This document shows positions 9,601 through 17,980 of a stretch of DNA of 63,300 nucleotides, in pieces. Under the pieces are notes generated by a model that made no database searches, had not been told where the DNA came from, and saw only the letters and a list, made by a program, of their open reading frames with translations. The position numbers were made by a program, and so were the translations under genes. Each line of letters opens with the position of its first letter. The stretch's first letter is position 1. This DNA comes from Desulfobulbus sp. GTDB taxonomy: Bacteria > Desulfobacterota > Desulfobulbia > Desulfobulbales > Desulfobulbaceae. Where the stretch lies: assembly GCA_003604995.1 (NCBI GenBank), contig QZJD01000078.1, positions 1-63,300 of the forward strand, read 5' to 3'.

Positions 9601-10022
9601 GGCAGTTGGATCAGTTGCGGGGTTTCAAGCATCCCAACGACGTTCCGCCCAGTCCCATGCCGCCGGCCAATGATGGGCCGGTCATCAGGCTGACCGAATG
9701 GCCCTGGTTCGAAAACCACCTGGGCGACCGGATTTCTGCGGGTTTTGAAATCAACTGGCAGTACAACGGCAAGTCGGTGGGCAATGTCCTGATCAGCAAT
9801 ATTGCCACAAACGATGCGGTGGGCTGGGGGCTGAGCGTCACCGGGAGGATCATGGATGACAACATCGTCTATCCCCGCGACAATCCGACCTTCGCGGCCC
9901 TGAAGGTGCGCTTCGAGTATCACTTCAGCCGGTTCGTCGGCAGCGATCTGATTGCCATTCAGGATGTGCATCTGTTCGGGAACGGGCGCTACAACGTCAC
10001 CGGTGCATGGACCCAGAGCTGA
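6648..10022 (+). CDS. Giant fusion: N-acetylmuramoyl-alanine amidase - trypsin-like - C39/papain-like peptidase
   Basis: The 1124-residue protein has no signal peptide or membrane segment. In order it has an unassigned N-terminal beta-rich domain (about 1-150) and a Pro/Ala/Gly linker. An amidase_2 domain follows (about 285-420) with metal ligands in IVIHITDG and HAEADSRTTHTACPN. A trypsin-like domain (about 485-690) has His in TCAHN, Asp in GSDFDLAVI and Ser in GASGSPV. A C39/papain-like domain (about 735-895) has Cys in SCWAACAAM, His in GGHARVLVG and Asp in MHDPW. A second linker and an unassigned C-terminal domain (about 1005-1124) complete it. All three active sites look intact. It could cut peptidoglycan and proteins, yet appears cytoplasmic, implying release by lysis or an unusual export route. 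Confidence 0.88.
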   Translation: MVAQIRPNRLEVNDRFPMLGFTIRTDGMPRRAEVAVATDFTLFQPERRTERTTNNFFSSRASGSLSVPRGEAVYVLPSEVLARFIGAEKLYVALATIPEHNGTTPRVDVLPEEGSPYISLKGLTGRSLRRVRLLPNRQQLMAGYGANGASLEWAGDAAVPGMQPAAPPPNGSGASAPAPEKAVAGEKQYDDGFGPMPEEEKPTVPSSASQGYGMAQGYASGSRGFAEGADEDADRGIEGPIPDAPLEAGQTVPYTRALDQQPEYPQAGRFVPAASENFRRVASKRAINRIVIHITDGRANINGPISWFQNPKARVSAHYVIGQDGEVVQMVRHNDVAWHAGRANGESIGIEHVANTRGLMPTEAEYCASAALVRWLCDSYGIPVDREHILGHAEADSRTTHTACPNAVWDWSYYMGLVQNAECAPRSQGLAGEQGLRARVWSQGQEVVAPFYDPADPLSALTCQNDAFSLAREEWFVGVPNTTIFPHSAICQLNMVDGAGNSYGGTGFYIGPNRILTCAHNLHNMTSVTIIPGRNGKAEPFGRCTVNSSSWRVSNRYPADGSDFDLAVIDGVPITAPGGQWFEFLSATPSDRLPIVVCGYSAQSDAVPELTQAIDGNMQHLHGGYMAEQTNLEVMEYPILTLHGASGSPVYHIDTGRTPLSGLICGVHVSGQPAARGLNRGCFITPDKIAWIEGRTNALSLGAASQGTESARPAPGPDQHGRLRALANECFAVHWDTVPYYPQSSSRSCWAACAAMIVGWRDSQTVPDTEIAAKVPVFAAYKTGLFPRDRQALADAWNLVPEPPASYTIDGWREMLENYGPIYIDMTWDTSGKGGHARVLVGMQSEGSPDGSDTIMFMHDPWPGTAGRIRLSFADFLDLYERRVDNAGGHLQYQILHADAVPIGLQPVMAAPFALATAAELSPEAAEESQESLLARRPPPPPPILDQTQAVVRPQAVPAAVVEIATTVAGAAMQRISDNTGDISWQLDQLRGFKHPNDVPPSPMPPANDGPVIRLTEWPWFENHLGDRISAGFEINWQYNGKSVGNVLISNIATNDAVGWGLSVTGRIMDDNIVYPRDNPTFAALKVRFEYHFSRFVGSDLIAIQDVHLFGNGRYNVTGAWTQS

Positions 10023-10066
10023 ATTATGGCCTCTCTCAACGCAACTCATCGCCAGCGTAACCAGCC

Positions 10067-11242
10067 ATGAAAGAACGATTGCCGTTGCCGCCGCCTGCCA
10101 TAGTCGGATACGCCGATGCGCTGAACGGTCGACCGTTGCGGGGTGAGCGCGCGCAAGCGACGGCGCCTCGGAGCGATGCCGGAACCGTGGCGCGACCACT
10201 GGCCCGGGACATTTTCGGCCGGGAAATCACTCCCCCCGAACCGCAGCCAACGGCGCAGCCTGAGCAGGAACCGGGGGGCGCAATCGGCGGGCAGCGCCGG
10301 GAGGCAGCCACCGAGTCCATCGGCCGGCGGGCCGGAGCGCTCAGTGATGAGCTGGATTTTCCGGAGTTTGTCGCCTCGCTGGTGCACGGGACCTTTGACG
10401 CCATTGTCGATTCGTCGATCCGGCAGATGGAGAGTTTTGCCGACCTGGTCGCGGCGGTCGCCAAGCCCCTTGACCAGTTCACCCAGGAAAACGTTACGCC
10501 GAACCAGGCGCGCGACTGGCTGGTGGAGCAGCATCCCAGAGAACTGGCGATGATTCGTGGAGACGGCGCATTCCAGGTGGTGCCGCGAACCATTGCCGGT
10601 GAAGGTCTGGAGGAGGGCGAGCCTCCTTCGCCCGATTGGCTGGCCGATTTCGGGCTCCAGGGAGAACCGCTGACCCCGGAACTCATCGAGGAGGAATTGC
10701 TGCCCAAGGCCAGGGAGCGGGTGGCGCGCAATCGCCTGCAGACCCTTGCCACCATGGTGCTCCTGGGCATGAACCGTGTCGTGGTGCGGGACGGGACCAT
10801 TGCCGCCCGCCTGCGTTTCCGGGCCGCCGCCGCCGATCATGCCAGAGTGGATTACGCGGTTTCCGATGATCCGGGCAGTGGCGGAACCGAATGGGGTGAG
10901 CGAGGAAGCCGCTCCTATGCCGCGCCCACCACCAAGGTTTCCACCGTCGGGGTCAATGTGCAGGCCGACAGTGAACTCAAAGCGGAGTTGTTCGGCGAGG
11001 TGAAGATCAATTTCGCCAGCGAGACCGTGCCGCTGGAGCGCTTCGTCGACGAAGCGAAGCGGACCCTGCTCGAGCGTCATGCCCGCTCCGCACCGGCCTT
11101 GCTGAGGCAGGCGGCCCCGGTCCCGCCCGCAACGGCACAGCCCCCCGCGCCGGCCGTTCCCGGCGTACCGCCCGCTCCCTCTCCAACAGTCGCTCCCCCC
11201 GCCGAACCGCAGCCAACGCCGCCGCCGGGAGGTACCCGATGA
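10067..11242 (+). CDS. Operon paralogue family member 1 (unknown function)
   Basis: The 391-residue soluble protein is one of four paralogues in this operon. It shares a helical block at about 94-160 (FVASLVHGTFDAIVDSS, then NVTPNQARDWLVEQHP), a block at about 221-257 (LATMVLLGMNRVVVRDG followed by a strand), and a terminal VKINFASETVPLERF motif near 310-325. An N-terminal 90-residue region and a Pro/Ala-rich tail (340-391) are low complexity. No catalytic motif is seen. The last codons overlap the next gene in an ATGA, so translation is coupled. A structural or scaffold role is my inference from multiplicity and lack of active site. Confidence 0.8.
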   Translation: MKERLPLPPPAIVGYADALNGRPLRGERAQATAPRSDAGTVARPLARDIFGREITPPEPQPTAQPEQEPGGAIGGQRREAATESIGRRAGALSDELDFPEFVASLVHGTFDAIVDSSIRQMESFADLVAAVAKPLDQFTQENVTPNQARDWLVEQHPRELAMIRGDGAFQVVPRTIAGEGLEEGEPPSPDWLADFGLQGEPLTPELIEEELLPKARERVARNRLQTLATMVLLGMNRVVVRDGTIAARLRFRAAAADHARVDYAVSDDPGSGGTEWGERGSRSYAAPTTKVSTVGVNVQADSELKAELFGEVKINFASETVPLERFVDEAKRTLLERHARSAPALLRQAAPVPPATAQPPAPAVPGVPPAPSPTVAPPAEPQPTPPPGGTR

Positions 11243-11490
11243 GCCGTCGCCGACCGCTGGGAGAACTGCTGGGAGAAGTCGCGGCGGGGGCCATGGATGC
11301 CCTGACCATCGCCCCGAATCTCCTGCGCATCGACCGGCTCGTCGTCACCCTGCCAATCGAGATGCAATTGCACCGGGTGGACCGTGAGGTGCAGGTGCTC
11401 GGCGACCTGCCGCGGCTCCTCACCCGGACCGCCTTTGATCTTGAGCCCAGCCGGATCGAGGTGACCTGGGATGCGGGGACGCGGTCATGA
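11239..11490 (+). CDS. Small operon protein of unknown function
   Basis: The 83-residue protein is coupled by ATGA overlaps to both neighbours, which argues that it is real. It has an N-terminal helix (LGELLGEVAAGAMDAL) followed by strand-like segments (IDRLVVTLPIEMQLH and FDLEPSRIEVTW). The alternating polar/apolar strands recall the beta part of the Trypco2-like domain next door, so it could be a half-size relative or subunit partner. No family is recognised with confidence. Confidence 0.65.
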   Translation: MSRRRPLGELLGEVAAGAMDALTIAPNLLRIDRLVVTLPIEMQLHRVDREVQVLGDLPRLLTRTAFDLEPSRIEVTWDAGTRS

Positions 11491-12281
11491 ACGCTGAAGC
11501 CTCCCTGCCGCTGGAGCATTTCATCCAGGCGGTGCAAAGCCAGCTGGACAACGCGCAGACCGCCATGGCGGTGAAGGCCAGGAAACTGAACCTGCCCCTG
11601 ACCTTCGCCATCAAGGACATCACCCTTGACCTGCGCGCCCATGTCGAATTCGCCCGCTCGGAAATCCGGATACGACCGGCTGGTCCGGGCGACAAGGACG
11701 CAAGCCTCTTCCATCTGGTCTTCACCGCCATCACCCGGCCGATGATAGAAGAAAACGCCGTGGCCTTCGCGGAAGACCCGGAGGAGCAATCCATCGACGA
11801 ACTCAAGGATGATCTGACCGAAGAGGAACGCCGGCGGCTCGAATGGGTCGGGGTGCGCACGGTGTCGAAGCTCAAGGAGATCGTCGAAAAGGGTGAGGAC
11901 CGGACGGTGGGGAGGGTCACCAGTCTGCCGGTGGATCGCCTGCGCAGCGCCTTGCAAAAGATATCGGCGCCGCTGGTGGAGCATGTGCTGCCTGTTCAGG
12001 AACCAGAAGGGGAGAGCCGGGACCTGCCGAACCTGGTCCGTATCCGCGGCCGGAACCTGATGGGCCAGGGTCTGCCCAAGGTCATGCTGGAAGGCGAACC
12101 GGTCGGCGTGGTCCGCGCCAGTGAAAACGAGATCGTCATCGCCCCGCAAAAGCACCAGATGGCCGGGGAAATCACTATTGAGCCCGCTCCCCATCTTGCC
12201 GCGACCATGGCATTCGACCTGCGGCCGTTCTGGCGCGAATCCTCCCGGCCGGCCGTCCCGGAAACGGAGGAGAAGTCATGA
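11487..12281 (+). CDS. Trypco2-like domain / helix-hairpin-helix / IPT-like protein
   Basis: The 264-residue protein begins with LPLEHFIQAVQSQLDNAQ followed by strands LPLTFAIKDITLDLRAHVEF and LFHLVFTAITR. This resembles the trypsin-co-occurring domain Trypco2, known from predicted conflict systems with trypsin-like effectors. Residues about 110-170 (RRRLEWVGVRTVSKLKEIVE) look like a helix-hairpin-helix module. Residues about 180-245 (LVRIRGRNLMGQGLP, then a short beta series) look like an IPT/TIG fold. There is no catalytic site. The Trypco2 call fits the trypsin domain three genes upstream and is a moderate-confidence pattern judgement. Confidence 0.65.
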   Translation: MNAEASLPLEHFIQAVQSQLDNAQTAMAVKARKLNLPLTFAIKDITLDLRAHVEFARSEIRIRPAGPGDKDASLFHLVFTAITRPMIEENAVAFAEDPEEQSIDELKDDLTEEERRRLEWVGVRTVSKLKEIVEKGEDRTVGRVTSLPVDRLRSALQKISAPLVEHVLPVQEPEGESRDLPNLVRIRGRNLMGQGLPKVMLEGEPVGVVRASENEIVIAPQKHQMAGEITIEPAPHLAATMAFDLRPFWRESSRPAVPETEEKS

Positions 12282-13708
12282 CCCTGCCGCCCCTTGCCAT
12301 GCCCTGGGCTGCTTCCGGCGCCTATTGCCTTCCCGGGAGCCTGCTCCTGAAGATGACCCTCGGCGAGGCGCCGGAGACGATCCCCTCCGGTGCCGACGTC
12401 CGGCGTGGTCGTCTGGTGGCGGCGCAGAGTCTGGGGTTCGGGGTGATCGACCGCCTGTTCCGGCACTATGCCGGCTCCGCACGGGTATCGCGGGTGCACT
12501 CGGCGGCGGCGGCCTTGAACCGTCCGGGTGCTCGGCATCTCGGCTTCAACGACCGGGAACAGCTCTTCGGCGTGGCGCGGACCTTCCGGGTAGATGTGCC
12601 GCCGGGCACCCCGATAGCCCCTCTGGTCGATTCGCTCAATCAGATAAATGTTGTCGAGGCGGCGATGCCCAATTACGTCTGCATCACCCCGTTTGAGGGC
12701 GGTCAGCCCGTGATGGCGGCCAACGACTGGCTGCCCTGGCAGCTGGTCCGCGCGTCGGAAGCGCTGGCCTATGAGCCGGGCGACCCGGGGGTAATCGTCG
12801 GGGTGGTCGACAGCGGCGTCCGGGAAGAGCACCCCGAATTGAAGGGGCGCCTGCGGGCCGGATTCGACACGGTGCAGATCGGCCAGTCCGAATTTGCCCT
12901 CGGCGTTGAGCTGCTCGGCGATAAAAATATAGTCGATCCCCATCCCATTGATCGGTATGTCGGCCACGGTATGGGATGTTGCGGCATCATCGGGGCGCTG
13001 GGGATGCAGATGCCCCCGGGACTGGCCGGCGAGGCCCGGGTCCTGCCGATGCGGGGCCTCGGCGCGGCCCGTTTTCCGGGAAAGCTCCAGCCGGTCGGTG
13101 TCGGGGCTATTTCCGACCTGGACATGGCGGTGAAGCTGGCGGTGGATATCGGGGCAAAGGTGATCAACATGAGTTTCGGCACCGATGACGCGAGCATCGA
13201 TCCCAGGCTGCCCAAGCCCCATGCCGATGTCATGGCCTACGCCCTTGACCGGGGCTGTATCCTGGTGGCGGCCAGCGGCAACAACGGCGAGGAAACCAAC
13301 TTCTGGCCCTCGGCATTTCCGGGGGTCATCGCGGTGGGCTCGGTAAAAGGCGACGGCCGGCCCAGCGCCTTTTCGACCCGCGGCAGCCATGTGGCCCTGT
13401 GCGCGCCGGGCGAGCGCATCTTCACCCTGGGCCTTGACGGCTACCAGTATGCCACCGGCACCAGCTTTGCCGCGCCGTTCGTCTCAGCCGCTGCCGCCCT
13501 GCTGGTCGCCCGGGCGCAGCGACGTTCCTATCCGCTCGACTCCTGCCAGGTTCGCGATTTGCTCATCCAATCAGCGGCGCCCTTTACGGGAACGCATCCT
13601 GTCGGCTACGGCGCCGGCGTCCTTGATGTCCATGCATCGCTCAGGGCGCTCGACGTGAAGATAGACCAATCACTCCCGGAGGGTATCTGGTTGATGGAGA
13701 ACGCTTGA
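12278..13708 (+). CDS. Subtilisin-like serine protease (S8) without signal peptide
   Basis: The 476-residue protein has an N-terminal region of about 145 residues with propeptide-like character. A complete subtilase domain follows: Asp178 in VVDSGV, His230 in YVGHGMGCCG, Asn335 in ASGNN, Ser396 in ATGTSFAAP. The motif after His is unusual (GHGMGCCGIIG instead of GHGTHVAG), with two adjacent Cys beside the active site. No Sec signal is present, so it probably acts in the cytoplasm or in a released complex, perhaps maturing other operon products. It starts by ATGA overlap with the Trypco2-like gene. Confidence 0.9.
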   Translation: MTLPPLAMPWAASGAYCLPGSLLLKMTLGEAPETIPSGADVRRGRLVAAQSLGFGVIDRLFRHYAGSARVSRVHSAAAALNRPGARHLGFNDREQLFGVARTFRVDVPPGTPIAPLVDSLNQINVVEAAMPNYVCITPFEGGQPVMAANDWLPWQLVRASEALAYEPGDPGVIVGVVDSGVREEHPELKGRLRAGFDTVQIGQSEFALGVELLGDKNIVDPHPIDRYVGHGMGCCGIIGALGMQMPPGLAGEARVLPMRGLGAARFPGKLQPVGVGAISDLDMAVKLAVDIGAKVINMSFGTDDASIDPRLPKPHADVMAYALDRGCILVAASGNNGEETNFWPSAFPGVIAVGSVKGDGRPSAFSTRGSHVALCAPGERIFTLGLDGYQYATGTSFAAPFVSAAAALLVARAQRRSYPLDSCQVRDLLIQSAAPFTGTHPVGYGAGVLDVHASLRALDVKIDQSLPEGIWLMENA

Positions 13709-13762
13709 ATATCACCATGTGAAAGGGGTTTCGTTGAACTCTAAAATGAGAGGAGAGCCAAA

Positions 13763-15526
13763 ATGGTAGCTGAAAATAATCCTGGCACGGAAAAAAAGGG
13801 TGGCATGACCAACATTTGCCTTGGCGACCTGGTGGAATTTGAAAACCAGGAGAGAAAACGTCTGAACCGGCGATTGGCCCAGCTGGCCGCGAAAAAGGAA
13901 CGGTTCAAGATTCTGCCCGACGACGAAGAGCAGGAGCTCGACTTCCTCGGCGATATCAGGCCCATCGTAAAAAATTTCATCCAATTGGAAGAAACGACGG
14001 ATAAGGACACTGAACGGGTGAACGCGTTGTTCATCGGGGTCAGAGATCTCTTCAACTCGAATTCCGAGCATAACCTCAAATTGCTCTCCGCTCCGCTCTC
14101 CAATTTTACGCCAAAGGGTCTGCTGGAGGGACTTTCCTTTGAAGACCTGGTTAAGGTCGCCCTGGTAGTCGGGATCCTGAGCGCCGACGGGGTGTCCGCC
14201 CCTGGTTTGGCCATCGAAGGAAAAAGTATCAGATCAAAGAGGGGGGATAAGAATTATCCGGCCTTTGTGGAGGCCTTCTATGGCGCGGTCGGTGCCTCCG
14301 AACGGTCGTTTCCGCTGGCGGCGAAAGTTCTGCCCCTGCTTGCCCGTGAAGGCGATCCTGACCCCAATGGAAAGAACGGGACCGTGAAGTGCAGGGAGTT
14401 CGCCGGGGTGGTGCGGTGCCTGGAGGGCAGAGGCGTCAGGAATAACGAGCCCCAATTGCGCCGTTATATCAACCAGTGCCTGAATAAAATTCAGAATGTG
14501 ACCGGCGAGGATCGAATCGATGAGGTGGGCATCTCTATTCCGGATTTCATGTCCCAGGCCGACCATCAGATAAAGCCGGACAATGTGATGCTGATGGGGC
14601 CGATCCTCTGCGCGACGATGTTCGAGGAACTCAAGGTCTTCCAGGTCCTGGACAAGCTCGTTGAGCTGTCGCAGAACGGTATGCTGACCATTGGCGAGGG
14701 CGAGGCGGGCAGGATGCTGTACCTCTACTGGAAGAATACGCCGAACCGCATTTCCGAAAGTGAGCGGCGCAACATCTATTCGGCAACCCTGGGCGTACCC
14801 GGGGGAGACGGCGGCGGCAGCCCGAACCGGGAGTTCAACGATCTCTGGCTGCGCTTCATTTCCGCGGTGTCGTCCCTGGTGCGCCAGCGGACCGTTGATC
14901 AACTCCTGCGGACCAGCATGCCGGCTTCCATCGGCCAGCAGCAGGTGCGCAAGGCCGCGCGGGATCTTGCGATGAACCTTTCCGCGCGCGGCTACGGCAT
15001 GACCTATTACCTGGCCAAGGACCTCAATGTCCAGATCAAGGACATCATCAAAATATTGGAGGATCAGGAGATCCGGGCATGCTTCGGCGCCGGCAACATG
15101 TGGCAGGTGATCGATCAGGTGGCCACCCTCGAACTGGGCGGCGCCCGCAACAGCGCCCGCTACAGCAGCATGGCCAGTTCCGGGGCGATCATCATCGCCT
15201 GGCTGGCGAAAAATGTGCATCGCTACAACAGGGTGACCAGCGCGGCGGTCATCAATGTCGACGAGGTCGTGTCCATCGAGCCGCCCACCAGCGGGGAGCC
15301 GACCAGAATGCCGACGGACTATGACCTGGTGAACGCTTGCGAGCTGTGGCTGGCGGATACCGCCACCTCCGACGAGCGGATCGAGGAGATGGCGCAGCCC
15401 CGAGAAGCACCGATGATGACTTCGCGGCCGGTGCAGATTCCGTCCATTGCCCGGGAAATGCTCGAAACGGCCGGAGTCGGAGTGCCTGGTTTCGGATTGG
15501 GCGCGGGAATGACCCGTCGTCTGTAA
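13763..15526 (+). CDS. Large helical operon protein, paralogue of 19189-20133
   Basis: The 587-residue soluble protein is mostly helical. The charged N-terminal region (1-70) may form a coiled coil. Residues about 354-480 align by eye with residues 134-245 of the protein at 19189-20133. Shared landmarks are a leading aromatic helix (REFNDLWLRF versus LDFEELLIDL), VRKAARDLAMNL versus VRRAAQRLIVNL, then MWQVIDQV versus PWEVVAAI. Conserved order over more than 100 residues suggests paralogy. No catalytic motif or membrane segment is visible. The ribosome site GAGAGGAGA precedes ATG 13763. Confidence 0.75.
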   Translation: MVAENNPGTEKKGGMTNICLGDLVEFENQERKRLNRRLAQLAAKKERFKILPDDEEQELDFLGDIRPIVKNFIQLEETTDKDTERVNALFIGVRDLFNSNSEHNLKLLSAPLSNFTPKGLLEGLSFEDLVKVALVVGILSADGVSAPGLAIEGKSIRSKRGDKNYPAFVEAFYGAVGASERSFPLAAKVLPLLAREGDPDPNGKNGTVKCREFAGVVRCLEGRGVRNNEPQLRRYINQCLNKIQNVTGEDRIDEVGISIPDFMSQADHQIKPDNVMLMGPILCATMFEELKVFQVLDKLVELSQNGMLTIGEGEAGRMLYLYWKNTPNRISESERRNIYSATLGVPGGDGGGSPNREFNDLWLRFISAVSSLVRQRTVDQLLRTSMPASIGQQQVRKAARDLAMNLSARGYGMTYYLAKDLNVQIKDIIKILEDQEIRACFGAGNMWQVIDQVATLELGGARNSARYSSMASSGAIIIAWLAKNVHRYNRVTSAAVINVDEVVSIEPPTSGEPTRMPTDYDLVNACELWLADTATSDERIEEMAQPREAPMMTSRPVQIPSIAREMLETAGVGVPGFGLGAGMTRRL

Positions 15527-15553
15527 GCAGAGTCTCTTTAAGAGGATATCGCC

Positions 15554-16600
15554 ATGGCACAGGCACCACTCTCATCGCAAATCGCCGATAAACTGCGCAG
15601 AGCAGCCCGGGGGCTGGGCGCCGCCGATCCCAACCCGATGCTGGGCGGGTTGCTGGCACGAACGTTCACCCTGCCGCAGGGTGACCCCCGTTATGCGGCC
15701 AACGCTCTGACGCCCGGCGCCGCTCCCCTGGAACCCTCCTATTCCGCCCTGGAACCGGACAAGCTCCGTTTCAACCTGCAGCCGCTGGGACCTGAAGCGT
15801 CCGGTATCGACCGGCGCGACGAAGCAACCCGGGAAATGCGCCGGCTGGTGAGGGATTTCTTCGGACGCGAGGCGTTGCACTGGTTCGACCGGCGCAGCGA
15901 GCCCTGGCGCGGCTTCGGATCGGGCGCCAACCTGCATTACGGTGCATTCTTCGGTACCAGCTACGACCGGGACGGTCTGTACAACTCCAAGGTCTATTAT
16001 GAAACCGGTCCGGGTCAGATCGACGGTCTGCCCATGGACCTGTTCGGCGTCGTTTCCACCGTTCTGGCGGTGATGCCGCAGTTGCAGCCCCTGTTCACCA
16101 CCGTAGCGGCCACGAGACAGATGGGTGGCCAGCGGCTCACCCTGGCGCATCCGCGGCCCCTGCGCATCACTGACCTGCAGCCTCTGCTCAATGCCCTCGG
16201 GTTGGGTAACCGCATGCCGGGCATTCTGCAAATCCTGGGACTGGTGCTCGGCGGCCGTTTCGACCTGCCGGCCAACTCCACCCTGATCGGCGTGGGCCAG
16301 AGCGCGGATGGTCCTGATATCGAGATTTACGTGCTGCTGGGCATGATCCCGGATCTGCCGGCCAATTTTCTGGGGCTCCTTACCCTGGGGCTCAGCGAGC
16401 GGCCCCGCGAACTGACGGCGCTGGAACGCTGGATGGCGGCCTTTACCCCGGAGGATGACGTCTGGCCGGGCCGCTTCTCGATCATCAGCGTCCGGACCAG
16501 CCGGAGCGTTCCCCCGCGGGTCAGTCTGTATCTGCGACCGGTCGAATTCGAGGTGCCCCCGGAAGCCCTGCGGACAGACCGACAGCTTGTTGCCGCCTAG
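15554..16600 (+). CDS. Operon protein with possible ABBA/PT-barrel (prenyltransferase-like) repeats
   Basis: The 348-residue soluble protein has repeated strand units of similar shape: GTSYDRDGLYNSKVYYETG, GVGQSADGPDIEIYVLLG and SVRTSRSVPPRVSLYLRP. Each has a charged loop followed by a strand with a central Tyr. Repeats of this kind occur in ABBA-fold aromatic prenyltransferases, so that fold is suggested. I cannot identify a diphosphate-binding set, so enzymatic activity is uncertain. The N-terminal 80 residues are extended and Pro-rich. Ribosome site AAGAGGATA precedes ATG 15554. It lies between the large helical protein and paralogue 2. Confidence 0.6.
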   Translation: MAQAPLSSQIADKLRRAARGLGAADPNPMLGGLLARTFTLPQGDPRYAANALTPGAAPLEPSYSALEPDKLRFNLQPLGPEASGIDRRDEATREMRRLVRDFFGREALHWFDRRSEPWRGFGSGANLHYGAFFGTSYDRDGLYNSKVYYETGPGQIDGLPMDLFGVVSTVLAVMPQLQPLFTTVAATRQMGGQRLTLAHPRPLRITDLQPLLNALGLGNRMPGILQILGLVLGGRFDLPANSTLIGVGQSADGPDIEIYVLLGMIPDLPANFLGLLTLGLSERPRELTALERWMAAFTPEDDVWPGRFSIISVRTSRSVPPRVSLYLRPVEFEVPPEALRTDRQLVAA

Positions 16601-16627
16601 CGTTTCAGTTCTCGACAGGAGAATGCC

Positions 16628-17962
16628 ATGAATACCGCTGCCCGCCCCAATACTCAGACTGTGCCGCCCACGCCGCGCCCGGAAGTCCGCCAGGCGGTCA
16701 AGGAATTGCTGACCCGGTCCCCGGCCTTTGCGCAGTTGCCGGCCGCGATGCAGCAGCAGACCGCGCGTGATACGGCGCTGATCGCCGACTATCTCGCCGC
16801 CCCGGAGGGCATAGAAGGGCAGAAGATCCGTGGTGGCCTCGGTATGCCGACGGCCAGGGCGCAGGAAGGGGAAGACGGTTCCGTGCCCCGGACCGAAGAT
16901 TACAGCACCGCCCGGCGGGCCGTCCAGGAGATAGGGAAAGGCCAGTTTGAGGCGAGTGGGGCGCGCGCAGGCGCGGAAGCAGCCGGCCTGCTGATGAAGC
17001 AGGTGAATTTTGTCTCCTTTGTTTCGGGGCTCATCCAGGGGGTGTTCGACTCCATCGTCAAGTCATCGATCCAGCAGATGCAGGCCTACTCGGAGATGGT
17101 CGCAAGCGTGGCCAAATCCCTCCAGCAATTTCGCGACGACAACGTCACCGAGAACCAGGGCCGCGATCATATGGTGGAGAAGTTTCCCGACCTCTTCGAC
17201 ATCGGGGTCGATGAGTTTGCGGACACTCCGCAACCCCGCCTCAGGCTCCGTGACGGCGTGGAGGAAGGCGATGCCCTGCGCCGGGTGAACGGCGCGCTGG
17301 ATTTTCAGGACGGTCAGCTCAAGAGCATGGATCTCTCCGATGAAACGGCGGAATTGGCGATCGTCACCGCCGCCCGCACCCAGTTGGCCCGCCAGCGTCA
17401 GCAGTTATTGGCGAGTCTGGTGCTCATGGGGATCAGCCGGATTGTGGTCACGGACGGTCGCCTGTCGGCCAAGATCATGTACGACTTTCAGGCCCGCGAT
17501 ACCCGCAGCCTGCGCCGCAGCGCCTCGGCCTATGACTATGCCCGCGACCAGTACGGCAATCTGCAGACGACCTGGGCCGGCGAAGGCGAATACGATAGCG
17601 GCAGCACGGTGGAGCGGAGCCGACAGGACGGTTCCAGCGATTACAGCGCCGATTCGTATGCCAAGGGAACCTACAAGTATGAACAAAAACCGGTGATGAC
17701 CGCTATGAGCGCGGCCTCCGAGGCAAGCGACTCGGTGCTGTCGACCCGCGCCCAGCTGGCCGGCAATGTCGAAGTCAATTTCAAGAGTGACTACCTCCCC
17801 CTGGAGAAAATGGCGACACCCGGGATGATTGCGGCGATTCAGGGCAATTCGACCCCGGTCGACCCCAATGTCGTGCCTTCGGCGCGCAATCCGCAGTCGC
17901 CCGGGCAGGCCGGTCAAGCCCAGCCGGAGCAAGCGGCCCGGCCGCCGGCAACCTTACCGTAA
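16628..17962 (+). CDS. Operon paralogue family member 2 (unknown function)
   Basis: The 444-residue protein shares the family signature. An N-terminal helical unit (VRQAVKELLTRSPAFAQLP) is seen. The core at about 126-187 has FVSGLIQGVFDSIVKSS and NVTENQGRDHMVEKFP. The block at about 254-291 has LLASLVLMGISRIVVTDG and a following strand. VEVNFKSDYLPLEKMATPG occurs near 380-398. Residues 295-360 are Ser/Asp/Tyr-rich. It is closest to family member 3: the C-terminal NFKSDYLPLEKMATP and IQGNSTP are identical in both. No active site is seen. A strong ribosome site (AGGAGAA) precedes ATG 16628. Confidence 0.8.
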   Translation: MNTAARPNTQTVPPTPRPEVRQAVKELLTRSPAFAQLPAAMQQQTARDTALIADYLAAPEGIEGQKIRGGLGMPTARAQEGEDGSVPRTEDYSTARRAVQEIGKGQFEASGARAGAEAAGLLMKQVNFVSFVSGLIQGVFDSIVKSSIQQMQAYSEMVASVAKSLQQFRDDNVTENQGRDHMVEKFPDLFDIGVDEFADTPQPRLRLRDGVEEGDALRRVNGALDFQDGQLKSMDLSDETAELAIVTAARTQLARQRQQLLASLVLMGISRIVVTDGRLSAKIMYDFQARDTRSLRRSASAYDYARDQYGNLQTTWAGEGEYDSGSTVERSRQDGSSDYSADSYAKGTYKYEQKPVMTAMSAASEASDSVLSTRAQLAGNVEVNFKSDYLPLEKMATPGMIAAIQGNSTPVDPNVVPSARNPQSPGQAGQAQPEQAARPPATLP

Positions 17963-17980
17963 TCCTTTTGGGGGAGTCTG

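Noticed and set aside
8295-10199. Long minus-strand frame of 634 codons antisense to the peptidase fusion
   Set aside because: GC-rich codons leave the opposite strand open. The + frame has intact catalytic motifs, the minus frame none.
10046-11080. Minus-strand frame antisense to paralogue 1
   Set aside because: Shadow frame; no motif, and the + gene is coupled to its neighbours.
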